Numbered from the stretch's first letter, positions 27,423 through 42,095 are shown. The stretch: 64,000 bases of DNA from Bugula neritina (GCA_964035545.1 CAXIUT010000230.1:682001-746000); one strand, 5' to 3'. Numbers and translations are program-made. Notes: generated by a model not told the origin, from the letters alone.

Positions 27423-30090
27423 AACATACTGAAATACACTGCAATACATTGAAATATACTGTAACCCGCTGAAACATACTGTAACTCACTGAAATATAGT
27501 GTAATATACGGAAATGTACTGTAACATACTGGAATATACTGTAACACACTGAAATATACTGCGACATACTGAAATACACTGTAACATACTGAAATATACT
27601 GCAACATCCTGCAACATACTGAAATACACTGTAACATACTAAAATATACTACAACATGCTGAAATACACTGCAAAATACTAAAATATACTGCAACACACT
27701 GCAACATACTGCAACATACTAAAATACACTGTAACATATTGAAATACACTGCAACACATTGATATATACTGCAAAATACTGAAACACACTGCTACATACT
27801 GAAATATACTGCAACACACTGCAACATACTGCAACATACTAAAATACACTGTAACATATTGAAATACACTGCAACACATTGAAATATACTGCAAAATACT
27901 GAAATACACTGCTACATACTGAAATATACTGCAACACACTGCAACATACTGCAACATACTAAAATATACTGCAACATACTGAAATACACTGCAAAATACT
28001 GAAATACAGTGTAACACACTGAAATATACTGCAACATACTGAAATACACTGCTACATAGTGAAATATACTGCAACACACTGCAACATACTGCGACATACT
28101 AAAATACACTGTAACATATTGAAATACACTGCAACACATTGAAATATACTGCAAAATACTGAAATACACTGCTACATACTGAAATATACTGCAACACACT
28201 GCAACATACTGCAACACACTAAAATATACTGCAACATACTGAAATACAATGCAAAATACTGAAATACACTGTAACATACTGAAATATACTGCAACATACT
28301 GAAATACAGTGCTACATACTGGAATATGCTGCAACACACTGCAACATACTGCGACATACTAAAATACACTGTGACATATTGAAATACACTGCAACACATT
28401 GAAATATACTGCAACATACTGAAATATACTGCGACGCATTACAATATACTGCAACATACTGAAGTATAATGCAACATATCGCAATGAATGGTAAACTAGT
28501 GAAATATACTGTAACATAATGAAACATACCGGAACATACTGCAACATAACTAAATATAGTGCAACACATTGAAATATACGGCAACATACCGAAATATACT
28601 GCGACACATTAAAAAATACTGCAACATACTGAAATATACTGGAACATACTGCAACATACTAAAATACACTGCAACATACTGAAATACACTGGAACATTTT
28701 GAACTGCGCTGCAACACTCTGAAATATACTACAACACACTGAAACATTCGGCAACATACCGAAATAAACTGCGACGCGTTGAAAATTACTGCAACGTACT
28801 GAAATATACTGCGACGCATTAAAATATACTGCAACATACTGAAATATACTGCAACATACTGAAATGTAGTGTAATATACAGAAATACACTGTAACATACT
28901 GAAATATACTGCAACATACTGCATTATGCTGAATTACACTTGAACATTATGAAATACACTGCAACACATTGAAATATACTGCGACATACCGAAATGAATA
29001 GTAAACTAGTGAAATATACTGTAACATAATGAAACATACCGGAACATTCTGCAACAAATTAAAGTATAGTGTAACACACTGAAATATACGGCAACATACT
29101 GAAACCTATGCAACATACTGAAATACGCTGCAACATACTGAAATATACTGCAAGATACTGCAACATACTGAAATACACTATAACACACTGAAATACACTG
29201 CAACATGCTGAAGTACACTGAAATACACTGTAACATATTGAAATACATTGCAAAACATCGAAATATACTGCAACATACTGAAATATGCTGTAGCATACTG
29301 AAAGACACTACAACTCACTGAAGTATAGTGTAATATACGGAAATGTACTGCAACATGCCGATATATACAGCAACATATCGAAATACACTGCAACATACTG
29401 CAACATACCGAAATACACTGGAACATAATGGAATACACTGCAACACATTGAAATATACTGCAACACACTGAAACATAAGGTAACACAATGAAATATACTG
29501 CGACACATTAAAATATACTGCAACATACTGAAATATACTGCAACATACCGAAATGTAATGTAATATACAGAAATGCACTGTAACATACTGAAATATACTG
29601 TAACACACTGAAATATACTCTAACATACCGAAATACACTGTAACATACTGCAATATACTGCAACATACTGCAACATACTGACTTACACTTGAACATAATG
29701 AAATACACTGCAAGACATTGAAATATACTGCAACATATCGAAATGAATGGTAAACTAGTGAAATATACTGTAACATAATGAAACATACCGGAACATACTG
29801 CAACCTAATAAAATAAAGTGTCACACACTGAAATATGCGGCAACATACCGAAATATACTGCAAAACGTTAAAAAAAACTGCAACATACTGAAAAATACTG
29901 CAACATACTGCAACATACTGAAATACACTGGAACATATTGAACTACACTGCAACACTCTGAAATATACTGCAACACACTGAAACATACGGCAACATACCG
30001 AAATAAACTGCGACGCGTTGAAAATTACTGCAACATACTGAAATATACTGCAAGTGGTGCAACATACTGAAATGCACTGTGACACACTGA
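27423..30090. repeat. 2668-bp tandem duplication, second copy
   Basis: The copy is nearly identical to 24755-27422 where compared, with isolated changes (for example cataatgcaacataccgg near 25851 becoming cataatgaaacataccgg near 28519). It ends at a second aagtggtgcaac marker near 30054. Such low divergence means a recent event, recent homogenisation, or an assembly duplication. Confidence 0.88.
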
Positions 30091-31808
30091 AATACACTGC
30101 AACATACTGCAACATACTGAAATATACTGCGACGCATTAAAATATACTGCAAAATACTGAAAAATACTGCAACATACTGAAATGTAGTGTAATACACAGA
30201 AATAGACTGTAACATACTGAAATATACTGCAACATACTGCATTATACGGAATTACACTTGAACATAATGAAATACACTGCAACACATTGAAATATACTGC
30301 GACATACCGAGATGAATTGTAAACTAGTGAAATATACTGTAACATAATGAAAGATACCGGAACATACTGCAACTTAATAAAATATATTGTAACACACTGA
30401 AATATACTGCAAGATACTGCAACATACTGAAATACACTATAACACACTGAAATACACTGCAACATACTGAAGTACACTGAAATACACTGTAACATATTGA
30501 AATACATTGCAAAACATCGAAATAGACTGCAACATACTGAAATATGCTGTAACATACTGAAAGACACTAAAACTCACTGAAGTATAGTGTAATAAACGGA
30601 AATGTACTGCAACATGCCGAAATATACTGCAACATACTGCAACATCCTAAAATACACTGTAACATATTGAACTACACTGCAACATACTGAAACATACTGC
30701 AACATACTGAAATACACCGGAAGATTTTGATATGCACTGCAACACATTGAAGTATACTGCAACATACTAAAATATACTGCAACATACTGCAACATCCTAA
30801 AATATACTGTAACATATTGAACTACACTGCAACATACTGAAACATACTGCAACATACTGAAATATACTGCAACTTACTGAAATACACTATAACGTATTGA
30901 AATATACTGCAATATACTTAATTACACTCTAAGATACTGAAATATGCTATAGCATACTGAAATACACTGCAACATACTGAAGTATACTGTAGTACACTGA
31001 AATCTAATGCAACAAACTGATTTATACTGCAACATACTGCAACATACTGAAATACACATGAACATATTAAAATACACTGCGACACATTGAAATATACTGC
31101 AACATACTGAAATATACTGCAAGATACTGCAAGATACTGAAATAGACTTTGACATACTGAAATACACTGCAACATACTGCAAGAAACTGCAACATACTGA
31201 AATACACTGTAACATATTGAAATACACTGCATAATACTGCAACATACTGAAATACACTGGAACATATTGATATACACTGTAACACATTGAAATATACTGC
31301 AACAAACTGAAACATACGGCAAAATACCGAAATATACTGCGACACCTTGAAAAATACTGCAACATACTGAAATATACTGCAAGTGGTGCAACATACTGAA
31401 ATACACTGTCACACACTGAAATACACTGAAACGTAACGCAACATACTGCAACATACTGAAAACACTGTAACATATTGAAATACACTGCAACATACTGAAA
31501 AACACTATAACATACTGAAATATACTGCAACATACTGCAACATACTGAATTACACTTGAACATAGTGAAATACACTGCAACACATTGAAACATACTGCAA
31601 CATTTCGAAATGAATGGTAAACCAGTAAAATATACTGTAAAATAATGAAACATACCGGAAGATACTGCAACATAATAAAATATATTGTAACACACTGAAA
31701 TATGCGGCAACATACCGAAATATGTTGCAAGTGGTGCAACATACTGAAATACACATGAACATATTGAAATAGACTGCGACACATTGAAATATACTGCAAC
31801 ACACTGAA
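28420..31808. repeat. ~6-kb duplicated block, copy 1, part left of the MITE
   Basis: The block matches about 36066-39613. The offset is 7645-7646 bp at first and has risen to 7805 bp at the MITE boundary because the other copy holds extra monomers. Copy 1 resumes after the MITE at 32565 and continues to about 35037. It partly overlaps the second 2668-bp copy, so the repeat history is nested. Confidence 0.82.
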
Positions 31809-31827
31809 CACAGGATAGTTAAGGGCA
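31809..31827 (+). repeat. MITE left terminal inverted repeat (19 bp)
   Basis: The sequence CACAGGATAGTTAAGGGCA is perfectly complementary in reverse to 32546-32564. The flanking satellite to the left ends cactgaa. Confidence 0.96.
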
Positions 31828-31879
31828 ACTTTTTAGCTGCAACTGCCTTGCTGAAGTTTGCATTGTAATCATATAAGAA

Positions 31880-31987
31880 TTCAGTACCAGTAAAATAAAA
31901 TCTCACCTAATTGTGCTAGAGTCAAAATTTAAAAACTATGTTGTAGATCTTCTTTTTCTCCAGTGTAAGTTTTCTGGAAATTTCAAT
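31880..31987 (+). repeat. MITE internal direct repeat, copy 1
   Basis: The blocks ttcagtaccagtaaaata (31880), tttctccagtgtaagttt (31955) and tttcaat (31981) each recur exactly 180 bp downstream. The sequence between them is diverged. It is an old internal duplication within the element. Confidence 0.8.
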
Positions 31988-32044
31988 TTTCATTTTTTTT
32001 GCGAAGTTATAGACAAAAAACTGCCGAATTTTGGCCAATTTTGC

Positions 32045-32064
32045 CTGAAAAGCTGACTTTTCAG
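32045..32064. other. Short perfect hairpin inside the MITE
   Basis: CTGAAAAG (32045-32052) and CTTTTCAG (32057-32064) are perfect inverted repeats around a 4-nt CTGA loop. The hairpin sits at the boundary between the two 180-bp internal repeats. No function is assigned. Confidence 0.75.
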
Positions 32065-32167
32065 TACCAGTAAAATATCTCAGCAGCAAAACATGATATC
32101 TGAATAAAAATTGCACTGCTGGAATCCTGAGATATTTCTCCAGTGTAAGTTTTTTTCTTTTTTCAAT
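32060..32167 (+). repeat. MITE internal direct repeat, copy 2
   Basis: This is the second copy of the 180-bp-spaced blocks: ttcagtaccagtaaaata at 32060, tttctccagtgtaagttt at 32135 and tttcaat at 32161. The spacing between blocks is preserved although the intervening bases differ. Confidence 0.8.
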
Positions 32168-32545
32168 AACTCTGCTAGATTGCTCATAAATTGGTGATTT
32201 ATACACTGAAAATGCCATATTTTCTCATAAGAAACTAGCAGCGCGCAGCACTTCACGCTTCACTGAGCACGTAGGGATGAGAAGATATTGGCGCCTACAT
32301 AATAATTACAGGCTAGCTAGCTGGCAGGCTATAATGAATAGCTTGCTTTGTACTTTGTTTATGTAGCACCAATAATGGAATGTTGATAGATAACGCAGCC
32401 CTAACGAAGGTTGCTGCTTATTGGTTGTAGTTTAATCTTAGGCTAAACAATTACAAGTAGGCAACACGCATGCCACCCGCAGAGCAATATTATTCAAGAA
32501 CCTGAACTACATTTTGAGAGAAATTTATGATATTCTTAGTGAGGA

Positions 32546-32564
32546 TGCCCTTAACTATCCTGTG
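32546..32564 (-). repeat. MITE right terminal inverted repeat (19 bp)
   Basis: The sequence TGCCCTTAACTATCCTGTG is the reverse complement of the left end. Satellite resumes at 32565 with aagtatactgtag, and the AA matches the last two bases of the left flank. Confidence 0.96.
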
Positions 32565-35037
32565 AAGTATACTGTAGTACACTGAAATCTAATGCAACAA
32601 ACTGATTTATACTGCAACATACTGCAACATACTGAAATACACATGAACATATTGAAATACACTGCGACACATTGAAATATACTGCAACATACTGAAATAT
32701 ACTGCAAGATACTGCAAGATACTGAAATAGACTTTGACACACTGAAATACACTGCAACATACTGAAGTACACTGAAATACACTGTAACATATTGAAATAC
32801 ATTGCAAAACATCGAAATAGACCGCAACATACTGAAATATGCTGTAACATACTGAAATACACCGGAACATTTTGATATGCACTGCAACACATTAAAATAT
32901 ACTGCAACACACTGAAACATAAGGCAAAATACTGAAATATACTGTAGCATACTGAAATACACTGCAACACACTGAAGTATACTGTAGTACACTAAAATCT
33001 AACGCAACATACTGATTTATACTGCAACATACTGCAACATACTGAAATACACATGAACATATTGAAATACACTGCGACACATTGAAATATACTGCAACAT
33101 ACTGAGATATACTGCAAGATACTGCAAGATACTGAAATAGACTTTGACATACTGAAATACACTGCAACATACTGCAAGAAACTGCAACATACTGAAATAC
33201 ACTGTAACATATTGAAATACACTGCATAATACTGCAACATACTGAAATACACTGGAACATATTGAACTACACTGCAACACTCTGAAATATACTGCATCAC
33301 ACTGAAACATACGGCAACATACCGAAATAAACTGCGACACGTTGAAAATTACTGCAACATACTGAAATATACTGCGACGCATTAAAATATACTGCAACAT
33401 ACTGAAATATACTGCAACATACTGAAATGTAGTGTAATATACAGAAATACACTGTAAAATACTGAAATATACTGCAACATACTGCATTATGCTGAATTAC
33501 ACTTGAACATTATGAAATACACTGCAACACATTGAAATATACTGCGACCTACCGAAATGAATAGTAAACTATTGAAATATACTGTAACATGATGAAACAT
33601 ACCGGAACATACTGCAACTTAATAAAATATACTGTAAAACACTGAAATATACTGCAAGATACTGAAATATACTGTAACATACTGAAACCTAAGCAACATA
33701 CTGAAATACGCTGCAACATACTTAAATATACTGCAAGATACTGCAACATACTGAAATACACTATAACACACTGAAATACACTGCAACATACTGAAGTACA
33801 CTGAAATACACTGTAACATATTGAAATACATTGCAAAACATCGAAATATACTGCAACATACTGAAATATGCTGTAGCATACTGAAAGACACTACAACTCA
33901 CTGAAGTATAGTGTAATATACGGAAATGTACTGCAACATGCCAAAATATACAGCAACATACCGAAATATACTGCGACACGTTGAAAAATACTGCAACATA
34001 CAGAAATATACTGCAAGTGGTGCAACATACACAAATACACTGTGACACACTGAAAAACGCTGAAACATAATGCAACATACTGCAACATCCTGAAATACAC
34101 TATAACATATCGAAATACAGTGCAACATACTGCAACATACTGCAACATACTGCAACATACTGAAATACATTGTAACATATCGAAATACACTGCAACATAC
34201 TGCAACATACCGAAATACACTGGAAGATAATGGAATACAGTGCAACATGAGGTAACACAATGAAATATACTGCGACACAATAAAATATACTGCAACATAC
34301 TGAAATATACTGCAACATACTGAAATGTAATGTAATATACAGAAATGCACTGTAACATACTGAAATATACTGTAAAACACTGAAATATACTCTAACATAC
34401 CAAAATACACTGCAACATACTGATATATACTGCAACATACTGCAACATACTGAAATACACTGGAACATATTGAACTACACTGCAACACTCTGAAACATAC
34501 TGCAACACACTGAAACATACGGCAACATACCGAAATTAACTGCGACACGTTGAAAATTACTGCAACATACTGAAATATACTGCAAGTGGTGCAACATACT
34601 GAAATACACTGTGACACACTGAAATACATTGCAACATACTGCAACATACTGAAATATACTGCGACGCATTAAAATACACTGCAACATACTGAAATATACT
34701 GCAACATACTGAAATGTAGTGTAATATACAGAAATACACTGTAACATACTGAAATATACCGCAACATACTGCATTATACTGAATTACACTTGAACACAAT
34801 GAAATACACTGCAACACATTGAAATATACTGCGACATACCGACATGAATGGTAAACTAGTGAAATATACTGTAACATAATGAAACATAACGGAACATACT
34901 GCAACTTAATAAAATATACTGTAACACACTGAAATATACTGCAAGATACTGCAACATACTGAAATACACTATAACACACTGAAATACACTGCAACATACT
35001 GAAGTACGCTGAAATACACTGTAACATATTGAAATAC
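32565..35037. repeat. ~6-kb duplicated block, copy 1, part right of the MITE
   Basis: The block matches about 39612-42095 at an offset of 7047 bp next to the MITE, later 7127 and then 7057 bp. The 758-bp drop in offset across the MITE (7805 to 7047) equals the 756-bp element plus a 2-bp target duplication. Confidence 0.82.
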
Positions 35038-36065
35038 ACTGCAACATACTGAAAAACACTATAACATACTGAAATATACTGCAACATACTGAAATACACT
35101 GTAACAGACTGAAATATACTCTAACATACCGAAATACATTGTAACATACTGAAATATACTGCAACATACTGCAACATACTGAATTACACTTGAACATAGT
35201 GAAATACACTGCAACACATTGAAACATACTGCAACATTTCGGAATGAATGGTAAACTAGTAAAATATACTGTAACATAATGAAACATACCGGAAGATACT
35301 GCAACATAATAAAATATATTGTAACACACTGAAATATGCGGCAACATACCGAAATATACTGCAAGTGGTGCAACATACTGAAATACACATGAACATATTG
35401 AAATACACTGCGACACATTGAAATATACTGCAACATACTGAAATGTACTGCATAATACTGCAACATACTGAAATACACTGGAACATATTGATATACACTG
35501 TAACACATTGAAATATACTGCAACACACTGAAACATACGGCAAAATACCGAAATATACTGCGACACCTTGAAAAATACTGCAACATACTGAAATATACTG
35601 CAAGTGGTGCAACATACTGAAATACACTGTGACACACTGAAATACACTGAAACGTAACGCATCATACTGCATCATACTGAAAACACTGTAACATATTGAA
35701 ATACACTGCAACATACTGAAAAACACTATAACATACTGAAATATACTGCAACATACTGAAATACACTGTAACAGACTGAAATACACTCTAACATACCGAA
35801 ATACACTGCCACACACTGAAGTATACTGTAATATACAGAAATGTTCTGTAACATACTGAAACATACTGTAAGTGGTGCAACATACTGAGATACACTGTGA
35901 TACACTGAAATACACTGCAACACACTGCAACATACTGCAACATACTGAAATACACTGTAACATATTGAAATACACTGCAACATACTGAAATACATTGGAA
36001 CATATTGGAATACACTGCAAGACATTGAAATATACTGCAACACACTGAAACATACGGCAACATAC

Positions 36066-39000
36066 TGAAATATACTGCGACGCCGTAAAATATACTGCAA
36101 CATACTGAAGTATAATGCAACATATCGCAATGAATGGTAAACTAGTGAAATATACTGTAACATAATGAAACATACCGGAACATACTGCAACATAACTAAA
36201 TATAGTGCAACACATTGAAATATACGGCAACATACCGAAATATACTGCGACGCATTAAAAAATACTGCAACATACTGAAATATACTGGAACATACTGCAA
36301 CATACTAAAATACACTGCAACATACTGAAATACACTGGAACATATTGAACTGCGCTGCAACACTCTGAAATATACTACAACACACTGAAACATACGGCAA
36401 CATACCGAAATAAACTGCGACACGTTGAAAATTACTGCAACATACTGAAATATACTGCGACGCATTAAATATACTGCAACATACTGAAATATACTGCAAC
36501 ATACTGAAATGTAGTGTAATATACAGAAATACACTGTAACATACCGAAATATACTGCAACATACTGCATTATGCTGAATTACACTTGAACATTATAAAAT
36601 ACACTGCAACACATTGAAATATACTGCGACATACCGAAATGAATAGTAAACTAGTGAAATATACTGTAACATAATGAAACATACCGGAACATTCTGCAAC
36701 GTATTAAAGTATAGTGTAACACACTGAAATATACGGCAACATACTGAAACCTATGCAACATACTGAAATACGCTGCAACATACTGAAATATACTGCAAGA
36801 TACTGCAACATACTGAAATACACTATAACACACTGAAATACACTGCAACATGCTGAAGTACACTGAAATACACTGTAACATATTGAAATACATTGCAAAA
36901 CATCGAAATATACTGCAACATACTGAAATATGCTGTAGCATACTGAAAGACACTACAACTCACTGAAGTATAGTGTAATATACGGAAATGTACTGCAACA
37001 TGCCGATATATACAGCAACATATCGAAATACACTGCAACATACTGCAACATACCGAAATACACTGGAACATAATGGAATACACTGCAACACATTGAAATA
37101 TACTGCAACACACTGAAACATAAGGTAACACAATGAAATATACTGCGACACATTAAAATATACTGCAACATACTGAAATATACTGCAACATACCGAAATG
37201 TAATGTAATATACAGAAATGCACTGTAACATACTGAAATATACTGTAACACACTGAAATATACTCTAACATACCGAAATACACTGTAACATACTGCAATA
37301 TACTGCAACATACTGCAACATACTGACTTACACTCGAACATAATGAAATACACTGCAAGACATTGAAATATACTGCAACATATCGAAATGAATGGTAAAC
37401 TAGTGAAATATACTGTAACATAATGAAACATACCGGAACATACTGCAACCTAATAAAATAAAGTGTCACACACTGAAATATGCGGCAACATACCGAAATA
37501 TACTGCAAAACGTTAAAAAAAACTGCAACATACTGAAAAATACTGCAACATACTGCAACATACTGAAATACACTGGAACATATTGAACTACACTGCAACA
37601 CTCTGAAATATACTGCAACACACTGAAACATACGGCAACATACCGAAATAAACTGCGACGCGTTGAAAATTACTGCAACATACTGAAATATACTGCAAGT
37701 GGTGCAACATACTGAAATACACTGTGGCACACTGAAATACACTGCAACATACTGCAACATACTGAAATATACTGCGACGCATTAAAATATACTGCAACAT
37801 ACTGAAATATACTGCAACATACTGAAATGTAGTGTAATACACAGAAATAGACTGTAACATACTGAAATATACTGCAACATACTGCATTATACTGAATTAC
37901 ACTTGAACATAATAAAATACACTGAAACACATTGAAATATACTGCGACATACCGAGATGAATGGTAAACTAGTGAAATATACTGTAACATAATGAAAGAT
38001 ACCGGAACATACTGCAACTTAATAAAATATACTGTAACACACTGAAATATACTGCAAGATACTGCAACATACTGAAATACACTATAACACACTGAAATAC
38101 ACTGCAACATACTGAAGTACACTGAAATACACTGTAACATGTTGAAATACATTGCAAAACATCGAAATAGACTGCAACATACTGAAATAAGCTGTAGCAT
38201 ACTGAAAGACACTAAAACTCACTGAAGTATAGTGTAATAAACGGAAATGTACTGCAACATGCCGAAATATACTGCAACATACTGAAATACACCGGAAGAT
38301 TTTGATATGCACTGCAACACATTGAAATATACTGCAACATACTAAAATATACTGCAACATACTGCAACATCCTAAAATACACTGTAACATATTGAACTAC
38401 ACTGCAACATACTGAAACATAGTGCAACATACTGAAATACACCGGAAGATTTTGATATGCACTGCAACACATTGAAGTATACTGCAACATACTAAAATAT
38501 ACTGCAACATACTGCAACATCCTAAAATATACTGTAACATATTGAACTACACTGCAACATACTGAAACATACTGCAACATACTGAAATATACTGCAACTT
38601 ACTGAAATACACTATAACGTATTGAAATATACTGCAATATACTTAATTACACTCTAAGATACTGAAATATGCTATAGCATACTGAAATACACTGCAACAT
38701 ACTGAAGTATACTGTAGTACACTGAAATCTAATGCAACAAACTGATTTATACTGCAACATACTGCAACATACTGAAATACACATGAACATATTGAAATAC
38801 ACTGCGACACATTGAAATATACTGCAACATACTGAAATATACTGCAAGATACTGCAAGATACTGAAATAGACTTTGACATACTAAAATACACTGCAACAT
38901 ACTGCAAGAAACTGCAACATACTGAAATACACTGTAACATATTGAAATACACTGCATAATACTGCAACATACTGAAATACACTGGAACATATTGATATAC

Positions 39001-42000
39001 ACTGTAACACATTGAAATATACTGCAACAAACTGAAACATACGGCAAAATACCGAAATATACTGCGACACCTTGAAAAATACTGCAACATACTGAAATAT
39101 ACTGCAAGTGGTGCAACATACTGAAATACACTGTCACACACTGAAATACACTGAAACGTAACGCAACATACTGCAACATACTGAAAACACTGTAACATAT
39201 TGAAATACACTGCAACATACTGAAAAACACTATAACATACTGAAATATACTGCAACATACGGAAGTACACTGTAACAGACTGAAATACACTCTAACATAC
39301 CGAAATACATTGTAACATACTGAAATATACTGCAACATACTGCAACATACTGAATTACACTTGAACATAGTGAAATACACTGCAACACATTGAACCATAC
39401 TGCAACATTTCGAAATGAATGGTAAACCAGTAAAATATACTGTAAAATAATGAAACATACCGGAAGATACTGCAACATAATAAAATATATCGTAACACAC
39501 TGAAATATGCGGCAACATACCGAAATATGTTGCAAGTGGTGCAACATACTGAAATACACATGAACATATTGAAATAGACTGTGACACATTGAAATATACT
39601 GCAACACACTGAAGTATACTGTAGTACACTGAAATCTAATGCAACAAACTGATTTATACTGCAACATACTGCAACATACTGAAATACACATGAACATATT
39701 GAAATGCACTGCGACACATTGAAATATACTGCAACATACTGAAATATACTGCAAGATACTGCAAGATACTGAAATAGACTTTGACACACTGAAATACACT
39801 GCAACATACTGAAGTACACTGAAATACACTGTAACATATTGAAATACATTGCAAAACATCGAAATAGACCGCAACATACTGAAATATGCTGTAACATACT
39901 GAAAGACATTAAAACTCACTGAAGTATAGTGTAATAAACGGAAATGTACTGCAACATGCCGAAATATACTGCAACATACTGAAATACACCGGAACATTTT
40001 GATATGCACTGCAACACATTGAAATATACTGCAACACACTGAAACATAAGGCAAAATACTGAAATATACTGTAGCATACTGAAATACACTGCAACACACT
40101 GAAGTATACTGTAGTACACTGAAATCTAACGCAACATACTGATTTATACTGCAACATACTGCAACATACTGAAATACACATGAACATATTGAAATACACT
40201 GCGACACATTGAAATATACTGCAACATACTGAGATATACTGCAAGATACTGCAAGATACTGAAATAGACTTTGACATACTGAAATACACTTCAACATACT
40301 GCAAGAAACTGCAGCATACTGAAATACACTGTAACATATTGAAATACACTGCATAATACTGCAACATACTGAAATACACTGGAACATATTGAACTACACT
40401 GCAACACTCTGAAATATACTGCATCACACTGAAACATACGGCAACATACCGAAATAAACTGCGACACGTTGAAAAATACTGCAACATACTGAAATATACT
40501 GCGACGCATTAAAACATACTGCAACATACTGAAATATACTGCAACATACTGAAATGTAGTGTAATATACAGAAATACACTGTAAAATACTGAAATATACT
40601 GCAACATACTGCATTATGCTGAATTACACTTGAACATTATGAAATACACTGCAACACATTGAAATATACTGCGACCTACCGAAATGAATAGTAAACTATT
40701 GAAATATACTGTAACATGATGAAACATACCGGAACATACTGCAACTTAATAAAATATACTGTAAAACACTGAAATATACTGCAAGATACTGAAATATACT
40801 GTAACATACTGAAACCTAAGCAACATACTGAAATACGCTGCAACATACTTAAATATACTGCAAGATACTGCAACATACTGAAATACACTATAACACACTG
40901 AAATACGCTGCAACATACTGAAGTACACTGAAATACACTGTAACATATTGAAATACATTGCAAAACATCGAAATATACTGCAACATACTGAAATATGCTG
41001 TAGCATACTGAAAGACACTACAACTCACTGAAGTATAGTGTAATATACGGAAATGTACTGCAACATGCCAAAACATACAGCAACATACCGAAATATACTG
41101 CGACACGTTGAAAAATACTGCAACATACAGAAATATACTGCAAGTGGTGCAACATACACAAATACACTGTGACACACTGAAATACGCTGAAACATAATGC
41201 AACATACTGCAACATCCTGAAATACATTGTAACATATCGAAATACACTGCAACATACTGCAACATACCGAAATACACTGGAAGATAATGGAATACAGTGC
41301 AACATGAAGTAACACAATCAAATATACTGCGACACATTAAAATATACTGCAACATACTGAAATATACTGCAACATACTGAAATGTAATGTAATATACAGA
41401 AATGCACTGTAACATACTGAAATATACTGTAAAACACTGAAATATACTCTAACATACCGAAGTACACTGCAACATACTGATATATACTGCAACATACTGC
41501 AACATACTGAAATACACTGGAACATATTGAACTACACTGCAACACTCTGAAACATACTGCAACACACTGAAACATACGGCAACATACCGAAATTAACTGC
41601 GACACGTTGAAAATTACTGCAACATACTGAAATATACTGCAAGTGGTGCAACATACTGAAATACACTGTGACACACTGAAATACATTGCAACATACTGCA
41701 ACATACTGAAATATACTGCGACGCATTAAAATATACTGCAACATACTGAAATATACTGCAACATACTGAAATGTAGTGTAATATACAGAAATACACTGTA
41801 ACATACTGAAATATACTGCAACATACTGCATTATACTGAATTACACTTGAACATAATGAAATACACTGCAACACATTGAAATATACTGCGACATACCGAC
41901 ATGAATGGTAAACTAGTGAAATATACTGTAACATAATGAAACATAACGGAACATACTGCAACTTAATAAAATATACTGTAACACACTGAAATATACTGCA

Positions 42001-42095
42001 AGATACTGCAACATACTGAAATACACTATAACACACTGAAATACACTGCAACATACTGAAGTACGCTGAAATACACTGTAACATATTGAAATACA
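36066..42095. repeat. ~6-kb duplicated block, copy 2 (no MITE)
   Basis: This block is collinear with 28420-35037 but lacks the MITE. Shared rare features include gaacctgcg-type variants, cgttaaaaaaaactgc (29870 and 37515) and the doubled cattttgatatgc blocks. A third, more diverged relative begins near 43.7 kb, at an offset of about 7500-7640 bp. Confidence 0.82.
39603..39622. other. Paralogous empty site of the MITE
   Basis: The run aacacactgaagtatactgt is uninterrupted here. At the MITE the same satellite reads aacacactgaa, then the element, then aagtatactgt. This shows what the locus looked like before insertion and supports the element boundaries. Confidence 0.9.

Larger units (their letters stand above)
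1..31808. repeat. 10/20-bp satellite array, left segment
   Basis: The segment is a continuous head-to-tail array of 10-bp monomers of two types, actgaaatay and actgcaacay, mostly alternating with a 20-bp consensus catactgaaatacactgcaa. Runs such as B-B-B-A show that 10 bp is the true step. Common variants include cattgaaata, tactaaaata, cactgctaca, tacctaaata, tacggtaata and taccgaaata. The consensus plus strand is 45% A, 25% C, 20% T and 10% G. Positions 1-1157 carry several 1-bp register changes (for example cattgaatat near 1097 and cattgaaaat near 1153). From about 1158 to 23747 I see no register change at all, and further 1-bp changes follow after that. I see no unique sequence inside. 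The family is not one I can name. A role in heterochromatin or the centromere is only inference. Confidence 0.97.
31809..32564. mobile_element. 756-bp non-autonomous DNA transposon (MITE-like)
   Basis: This is the only non-satellite sequence in the first 62 kb. It begins with CACAGGATAGTTAAGGGCA and ends with the exact reverse complement, a perfect 19-bp terminal inverted repeat. Comparison with an uninterrupted paralogous satellite stretch at 39606-39620 shows a clean insertion that duplicates 2 bp (AA), if the 19-bp repeat is the true end. Alternative end assignments would allow a 3-4 bp duplication (GAA or TGAA). I see no transposase-like frame. The interior is AT-rich with two diverged 180-bp direct repeats, a short hairpin and a GC-richer patch near 32240-32300. 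A CAC... end and short target duplication would fit the CACTA/Mirage/Chapaev group, but that is a guess. Confidence 0.93.

Noticed and set aside
1-31808. CRISPR array
   Set aside because: The repeats are contiguous 10/20-bp monomers with no unique spacers, and there are no cas genes.
31550-31906. Minus-strand frame starting in the MITE and running into satellite
   Set aside because: It is a chimera across the transposon boundary, created by the insertion into a stop-free repeat.
31922-32218. 98-residue minus-strand frame inside the MITE
   Set aside because: It spans the two 180-bp internal repeats, so it echoes itself (LTLEK twice). It has AT-rich low-complexity composition and no transposase motif.
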